Source: TMED23 sp964643045 (GTDB lineage Bacteria > Pseudomonadota > Alphaproteobacteria > Rhodospirillales > UBA2165). Taken from it: 10,750 nucleotides of DNA. The stretch covers positions 1 through 10,750 of the forward strand of contig CAZXSC010000094.1 of NCBI GenBank assembly GCA_964643045.1, read 5' to 3'. Position numbers and translations under genes: made by a program. Below the pieces are notes generated by a model that saw nothing but the letters and a program-made list of their open reading frames with translations, was not told where the DNA came from and did not search any database. Shown here one piece after another: positions 7,001 through 10,750 of the stretch. Position 1 is the first letter of the stretch, and each line of letters opens with the position of its first letter.

Positions 7001-7786
7001 TTATGCTCGTCTATTTTGCATTCTTTTAAAAGCGGCTTGGCCAAAGGCCTCATAAAGCTTTCGGGAAAGGTTATGTTCCTCACGCTCTGGATGGAATTCT
7101 GCATGCCATTGGACAGCGACCGCAAAATTAGGATGATCTTTGACTACAATGCCCTCGATAATGCCATCGTCAGAAACAGCTTCGACTGCAAGCCCTTTTC
7201 CTAATCGGTTAATGCCTTGTCCGTGCAGGGTATTGACCAGAACACTGTCTTGGCCTGTCAATTCTTGAAAAAGACCTCCAGGGGTAAATATAACAGAATG
7301 GCGCAGAGCGAAGATGTCTTCTTCTGTTACGCCTTCACCACGGGGCATTCGATGGTCGTTTTTCCCAGTTATTTCATTGACGCGGTAATGTAATGAGCCT
7401 CCCGTGGCAACGTTGATCTCCTGTAAACCTCGGCAAATACCGAATAACGGGATCCCCGATTCTATGCACGTCGGAATGAGCTGAAGGACTGTTGCGTCGC
7501 GCTCGGGATCAATCGGCTCATTGGGGGGAAAGGGTGGTCCGCCATAATTGTGGGGTTCTACATTAGCTCGTCCGCCGGTTAATAAAATTCCATCAAATCG
7601 TTGCAGTAAATTGTCGTAATCGTATTTGGTCCCTAGGGAAGGTATCTGCACAGCAATACATTGGGAGAAATCCCTGATTGCTGTAAGATAGCGTTGGCCA
7701 TTAAAATGGACTAAAAATTTCGAGTTGGGCATTTCCATGATTGACGTTGGAACACCGATGAGTGGGAGAGAGGAGGAGTGTGACAT
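7001..7786 (-). CDS. Class I glutamine amidotransferase-like hydrolase (PuuD / gamma-glutamyl-GABA hydrolase type)
   Basis: Cytoplasmic peptidase-C26-type enzyme; family members hydrolyse gamma-glutamyl amide bonds, for example gamma-glutamyl-GABA in putrescine breakdown. Length 261 is normal for PuuD. The triad is complete: nucleophile C118 in FGICRGLQE (115-123), H228 and E230 in VQWHAEFHPE (225-234). The family reads QWHPE at this site, so the Pro to Ala change is notable but does not touch the triad. LLTGGRANVEPHNYG (68-82) and VNTLHGQGINRLG (184-196) are typical of the group. No other putrescine genes (puuA, B, C) are near, so the substrate is uncertain. The ATG at 7786 lacks a clear Shine-Dalgarno site and begins 17 bases after the end of the ATPase remnant, raising the possibility of translation linked to it. 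Confidence 0.88.
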   Translation of the reverse strand: MSHSSSLPLIGVPTSIMEMPNSKFLVHFNGQRYLTAIRDFSQCIAVQIPSLGTKYDYDNLLQRFDGILLTGGRANVEPHNYGGPPFPPNEPIDPERDATVLQLIPTCIESGIPLFGICRGLQEINVATGGSLHYRVNEITGKNDHRMPRGEGVTEEDIFALRHSVIFTPGGLFQELTGQDSVLVNTLHGQGINRLGKGLAVEAVSDDGIIEGIVVKDHPNFAVAVQWHAEFHPEREEHNLSRKLYEAFGQAAFKRMQNRRA

Positions 7787-7803
7787 AATAACTGACTACA
7801 ACC

Positions 7804-8121
7804 TTAAGAACTTATGGCGGCCATTTTAAAAGGGCCGCCAGCGCGACTATATATGAATTGATCAAAATAAGCGTTGTTTGAGTTATCGGCACCTGCACCT
7901 GCCCCACAGCAAATTACCTTTCCTTCATGTATTATCGCAATTTGATCAGCGATATGACGGGCACTTTTGATATTACTTGTTATTGAGAGTGTAGCTGCCC
8001 CAATCGGTACGAGAGATCCACCACCCCTTAGTTCCAGATTGGTGCGTCTGAGAACCCGATAGTTACCGAAACTTTTGGTCACACCCTCTAGTTTAATTTT
8101 TGACATGCTTATACAACTCAT
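7804..8121 (-). pseudogene. Internally deleted MlaF-like ABC ATPase remnant
   Basis: A 105-codon open frame that joins the two ends of an MlaF/Ttg2A-type ABC transporter ATP-binding protein (phospholipid trafficking; normally about 250-280 residues). Residues 7-41 match the N-terminus (KIKLEGVTKSFGNYRVL, then GGGSLVPIG) up to the base of the Walker A loop. Residues 42-105 match the region after Walker B: ATLSITSNIKSARHIADQ, IAIIHEGKVI, then NAYFDQFIYSRAGGPFKMA, the MlaF-specific tail. Missing are Walker A, the Q-loop, the signature and Walker B, and the H-loop His is replaced (ITSN where ITHD is usual). It cannot hydrolyse ATP. The junction lies near 7990-8001 and keeps the frame. ATG at 8106 (residue 6) is a second possible start; neither has a good ribosome site. 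No mlaE or mlaD is beside it. It may be a decaying paralog or, less likely, a retained small protein. Confidence 0.75.
7891..7902. repeat. Two-copy hexamer repeat in the ATPase remnant
   Basis: ACCTGC occurs twice in tandem. On the coding strand it produces the low-complexity GAGAGA stretch (residues 73-78) where MlaF proteins have a short PTAEI-like turn. It fits replication slippage in a gene no longer under strong selection. Confidence 0.6.
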
Positions 8122-8235
8122 CTACAAAATTTCAGTATCAGAATTGCCCAATTACCCAAAAAAGTAAAGTTAGCCGGCAATTATAATGTTGGGATACTTA
8201 AATTCGTTTTAAAAGATAATGAATTTCTTAGGGTA

Positions 8236-9420
8236 TTAATCTGCGAAAAATGCCTGAATACCCGTTTGCGCCCTTCCTAATATGAGTGCATGTACGTCAT
8301 GGGTACCCTCATAGGTATTAACAGTCTCAAGATTCATCAGGTGGCGTATAACATGAAATTCATCGACAATTCCATTTCCACCATGCATATCTCTCGACAT
8401 TCTAGCTATTTCAAGCGCTTTCCCAGCATTATTACGCTTCATCATGGAAATATCCTCAGGGGGACAAAGGTTTTGATCCATCAATCGAGCTATCCGCAGC
8501 ACACCTTGAAGACCCAATGTTATATCAGTTTGCATGTCCGCGAGTTTTTTTTGAATAAGCTGGTTGGAAGCCAGCGGCCTGCTAAATTGTTTTCTGTCGA
8601 GCGTATATTGCCTAGCAGCATGCCAGCAAAATTCGGCAGCACCTATTGTGCCCCAAGAAATACCGAATCGGGCTTTATTTAAACAGCCAAATGGGCCACC
8701 GAGGCCTGAGGCATTAGGCAGGATATTTTCACCTGGTACTAGCACATTATCCATCACAATTTCACCAGTAATGGAGGTGCGCAGTGAGAATTTCCCCTCT
8801 ATCTTTGGAGCACTGAGACCCTCCATACCTTTTTCCAAAATAAATCCACGTATAACGCCATCCAATTTAGCCCAAACAATGAAGACATCTGCAACAGGTG
8901 AATTTGATATCCACATTTTGTTACCCGTTAATATATACCCATCACCCTTTTTTTTCGCCCGAGTGGTCATGCTACCAGGATCCGATCCATGGTCAGGTTC
9001 GGTAAGGCCGAAACACCCAATCCATTCACCAGTTGCAAGTTTAGGTAAGTATTTATTTCGTTGTTCTTCACTTCCATAGCTATAAATTGGGTGCATTACC
9101 AATGAGGATTGGACGGACATCATCGACCGGTAGCCTGAATCCACCCTTTCAACTTCACGATTAGCCAGGCCATAGCATACGTAATTCAGATCCGCTCCTC
9201 CATAGTTCTCTGGCAATGTAGAACCAAAAAATCCAAGCTCTCCCATTTCATTGAAAATTTCACGGTCGAAGGTTTCATTTCGATTTGCCTCAAGAACTCG
9301 AGGCATCAATTTGTCTTGGGCGTAGTCTCTTGCTGTATCCCTGACTAGACGCTCGTCTTCTTCCAATTGCTGGTCGAAGAAAAAAGGATCATCCCATTGA
9401 AATTTTACTTTTTCGATCAT
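8236..9420 (-). CDS. gcdH: Glutaryl-CoA dehydrogenase
   Basis: FAD-dependent acyl-CoA dehydrogenase that oxidises and decarboxylates glutaryl-CoA to crotonyl-CoA + CO2, passing electrons to ETF; used in lysine/tryptophan breakdown and as the late step of benzoyl-CoA degradation. Length (394) is standard. The group-specific SGYRSMMSVQSSLVMHPI (95-112) includes R98, equivalent to the Arg94 that binds the substrate gamma-carboxylate in human GCDH. The catalytic base is E371 in TYEGTHDVH (369-377). FGLTEPDHGSDPGSM (137-151), MWISNSPVAD (169-178), RFGISWGTIGAAEFC (251-265) and RDMHGGNGI (343-351) are the usual FAD and substrate loops. The ATG at 9420 has only a weak AGAG upstream. It follows hcrB on the same strand after 150 bases and probably has its own promoter. 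Confidence 0.95.
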   Translation of the reverse strand: MIEKVKFQWDDPFFFDQQLEEDERLVRDTARDYAQDKLMPRVLEANRNETFDREIFNEMGELGFFGSTLPENYGGADLNYVCYGLANREVERVDSGYRSMMSVQSSLVMHPIYSYGSEEQRNKYLPKLATGEWIGCFGLTEPDHGSDPGSMTTRAKKKGDGYILTGNKMWISNSPVADVFIVWAKLDGVIRGFILEKGMEGLSAPKIEGKFSLRTSITGEIVMDNVLVPGENILPNASGLGGPFGCLNKARFGISWGTIGAAEFCWHAARQYTLDRKQFSRPLASNQLIQKKLADMQTDITLGLQGVLRIARLMDQNLCPPEDISMMKRNNAGKALEIARMSRDMHGGNGIVDEFHVIRHLMNLETVNTYEGTHDVHALILGRAQTGIQAFFAD

Positions 9421-9462
9421 AAAAATCTCTGCGTTTTCTGGTTGATTAATCTATGAATTTTC

Positions 9463-9491
9463 AGTTTAGGATTAAGTTAATTTCTAATCAA
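9463..9491 (-). promoter_or_regulatory. Candidate sigma70-type promoter for gcdH
   Basis: On the minus strand, TTGATT (9491 to 9486) and TAAACT (9468 to 9463) are separated by exactly 17 bases, each matching the consensus hexamer at four of six positions. They end 42 bases before the gcdH start. A small CTAAT/ATTAG inverted repeat (9484-9501) overlaps the -35 box. The region is AT-rich, so chance matches are possible. Confidence 0.4.
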
Positions 9492-9540
9492 ACGCTATTA
9501 GGTTTAGCAGAACCATTCGATTAAAGAGTTTATCTAAATT

Positions 9541-9555
9541 ATCTTGATTCAAGAT
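9541..9555 (-). terminator. Possible weak hairpin terminator after hcrB
   Basis: ATCTTG-ATT-CAAGAT is a perfect 6-bp stem with a 3-base loop, 15 bases past the hcrB stop codon. On the minus strand it is followed by AATTTAGAT rather than a clean T-tract, so termination would be inefficient and read-through into gcdH is possible. Confidence 0.3.
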
Positions 9556-9570
9556 GGTTTTAACGCAGTT

Positions 9571-10545
9571 CTAATCAGCAAGTTCTTTTACTAGCCTCCT
9601 TGCAAGAGCACCAACCACCCGCCGGCGGTACCAAGGGGCCACTGTCGTAGTTTTCATGGGTTTGGCTTGCTTTCGTACATTATCCCTTAATCTGTTCAGA
9701 GATCCTTCATCTAAAGATTTTCCAATATATTCGTCGATGCCGGTTATCATTTGAGGAAATGGATTTACACCAGTTAATGCCACGTCAAATTGTTTGACTT
9801 TCTTTTGTTTTATTTCTAGCCGGACAGCTACGCCTGCCAACGGGAAATCTATTGAACCGCGAATACGTACTTTTTCGTAACGTGAAGGACTGCTTTTCAA
9901 GGCTTTTGGCAGGTGAATTTTACTAACTAACTCACCTTTATTTAAAGTTAAATGGTCCATTCCATCGTTTTGGTACATCTCGGTTAGAGGGATGCGTCTA
10001 GCCCCGCTAGGGCCTAAAAGTTCTACCTCCGCATGATAAACCAACATTGCCGGCGCAATATCTCCGGAGAATGCGGCGAAGCAGCGTTTACCGCCGGGAG
10101 CAACATGACAAATTTCCCCCCTTTCTTTCATGCAGTAGTCGTTGCTTTGTCGCCACCATTCACTTTGATTATAAAATAAGCAGCGCGTGTCTAAGCAAAG
10201 GTTTCCGCCAAGTGTGCCATATTGTTGATGGGTTCCCCCCGCCACAGAAGCGGCAGCTTCGCCAACTGCCCGATAGGCTCTCATAATCGACGCGTTGTTT
10301 GCTATTTCGTTAATGGTGACACCGGCACCTATATGAAGACCGTCTTTATCTTCTTTAATGCCTTTAATTTCTTCTATGGAAGTCAGATCGACTAAATTTT
10401 CAGGTTGTTCAATTCCGCGCCGAACGTTCACAATCATGTCCGTTCCGCCGGCAACAAATCGCGCCGCGGGTTTTTTGTTGAGTATTCTTACAGCTTCTTC
10501 ATTGCTCGTAGGCCGGTGAATTTTAAAGCTTGGCATATATTCCAT
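9571..10545 (-). CDS. hcrB: 4-hydroxybenzoyl-CoA reductase, FAD / 4Fe-4S (beta) subunit
   Basis: FAD-binding medium subunit of a molybdenum hydroxylase. In 4-hydroxybenzoyl-CoA reductase the alpha-beta-gamma complex removes the phenolic hydroxyl to give benzoyl-CoA using low-potential electrons. The protein has the CO-dehydrogenase-flavoprotein FAD sites VAGGTDMIV (31-39) and YGTLGGNLC (109-117), then an insertion absent from ordinary xanthine dehydrogenase subunits, holding C122, C138, C146 and C155 (RCLFYNQSEWW, NDYCMKERGEICHVAPGGKRC). From memory these are the same positions that bind the extra 4Fe-4S cluster in Thauera HcrB. Length (324) agrees. The start overlaps the stop of the upstream hcrA-like gene by one base (TAATG), so translation is probably coupled; Met4 is an alternative start. 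The substrate might be another aromatic CoA ester, since only subfamily resemblance is visible. Confidence 0.85.
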   Translation of the reverse strand: MEYMPSFKIHRPTSNEEAVRILNKKPAARFVAGGTDMIVNVRRGIEQPENLVDLTSIEEIKGIKEDKDGLHIGAGVTINEIANNASIMRAYRAVGEAAASVAGGTHQQYGTLGGNLCLDTRCLFYNQSEWWRQSNDYCMKERGEICHVAPGGKRCFAAFSGDIAPAMLVYHAEVELLGPSGARRIPLTEMYQNDGMDHLTLNKGELVSKIHLPKALKSSPSRYEKVRIRGSIDFPLAGVAVRLEIKQKKVKQFDVALTGVNPFPQMITGIDEYIGKSLDEGSLNRLRDNVRKQAKPMKTTTVAPWYRRRVVGALARRLVKELAD

Positions 10546-10750
10546 TATTTAGCGACCTTATTTTTTTTTTGATAATCTTCCATCAGTTGGAGGAGGCGAT
10601 CTGGAGTGACGGGGAGGTCAACGGGGCGAACGCCAATCGCATCTGCGATTGCGTTGGCGAGAGCGGGGATGAAAGCGACCAAAGAAGTTTCGCCCGCTTC
10701 TTTGGCTCCAAAAGGCCCATGTGGGTCGATACTTTCTATAATACCAACTT
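10545..10750 (-). CDS. hcrA: 4-hydroxybenzoyl-CoA reductase, molybdenum (alpha) subunit, C-terminal end only
   Basis: The last 67 codons of a gene that enters from the right edge; it is read from 10748 to the TAA at 10547-10545. The segment IDPHGPFGAKEAGE (7-20) contains the conserved GAKEAGE block of xanthine-oxidase-family large subunits, whose Glu is the active-site base near the molybdenum centre. IPALANAIADAIGVR (27-41) and LPVTPDRLL (45-53) are the usual C-terminal features. The tail ends in a Lys-rich stretch encoded by a run of ten A. As partner of hcrB it would be the catalytic molybdopterin-cytosine-dinucleotide subunit. The gene for the small 2Fe-2S subunit is not downstream of hcrB and would have to lie upstream, outside the window, as in hba-type order. 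The assignment to Hcr rests mainly on the neighbour. Confidence 0.8.
   Translation of the reverse strand, partial: VGIIESIDPHGPFGAKEAGETSLVAFIPALANAIADAIGVRPVDLPVTPDRLLQLMEDYQKKNKVAK
10561..10570. repeat. Ten-base A/T homopolymer near the end of the hcrA-like gene
   Basis: T10 on the plus strand is A10 in the coding strand, eight codons before the hcrA stop. Such runs are prone to polymerase slippage. One extra A would end the protein at once (TAA); one A fewer would read past the normal stop into the first codons of hcrB. Confidence 0.9.

Noticed and set aside
7016..7204. 62-codon plus-strand open frame over the amidotransferase gene
   Set aside because: It lies opposite the end of a well-supported gene and has no motif.
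8564..9079. 171-codon open frame antisense to gcdH
   Set aside because: It mirrors a strongly conserved dehydrogenase frame, has no recognisable motif, and lacks a ribosome binding site.
10634..10651. 8-bp inverted repeat as a recombination or regulatory site
   Set aside because: It falls within conserved hcrA coding sequence (Ala-Asn-Ala-Ile-Ala-Asp-Ala-Ile), where alternating Ala/Ile codons can produce such symmetry by themselves.

Overview
This window looks like chromosomal DNA of an AT-rich proteobacterium, most likely an alphaproteobacterium. I infer this from the style of the proteins (an FbpB-type permease, a LACTB2-like hydrolase, glutaryl-CoA dehydrogenase, and an MlaF-type ATPase remnant whose C-terminal signature is typical of Alphaproteobacteria) and from short intergenic gaps with Shine-Dalgarno-like sites. 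No rRNA, tRNA, CRISPR array, insertion sequence or phage gene is visible. Taxonomy below class level cannot be read from the sequence by eye.

Layout. (1) 2-946, plus strand: the 3' part of an iron(III)-type ABC transporter permease that enters from the left edge. A weak hairpin and T-tract end it, and it converges on nadC (987-1838, minus). (2) 2109-6323, plus strand: a LACTB2-like metallo-hydrolase, an unrecognised protein with a glycosyltransferase-like C-terminal half, a hot-dog acyl-CoA thioesterase 4 bases downstream of it, an arylsulfotransferase-family beta-propeller protein with a strong ribosome binding site, and a stand-alone cyclic-nucleotide-binding domain. (3) 10750-6399, minus strand, read right to left: the end of a molybdenum hydroxylase large subunit (hcrA-like), hcrB (FAD subunit with the extra 4Fe-4S cysteines of 4-hydroxybenzoyl-CoA reductase), glutaryl-CoA dehydrogenase, an internally deleted MlaF-like ATPase remnant, a PuuD-like class I glutamine amidotransferase, and a small predicted exported protein of unknown function.

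How the genes fit together. The clearest functional theme is at the right end. An HcrA/HcrB pair would convert 4-hydroxybenzoyl-CoA to benzoyl-CoA, and glutaryl-CoA dehydrogenase is the late step that feeds crotonyl-CoA into beta-oxidation. Their adjacency on one strand suggests aromatic acyl-CoA catabolism, although gcdH also serves lysine and tryptophan breakdown. The hot-dog thioesterase could act on an acyl-CoA, but its substrate is not shown. The rest of the window is a mix of housekeeping (nadC), transport, and poorly understood genes.

The most unusual object is the 105-codon ATPase remnant at 7804-8121. It keeps the two ends of an MlaF-type ATP-binding protein in one open frame, but everything from the Walker A loop through Walker B is gone. 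I found no convincing new multi-gene defence or mobile system.
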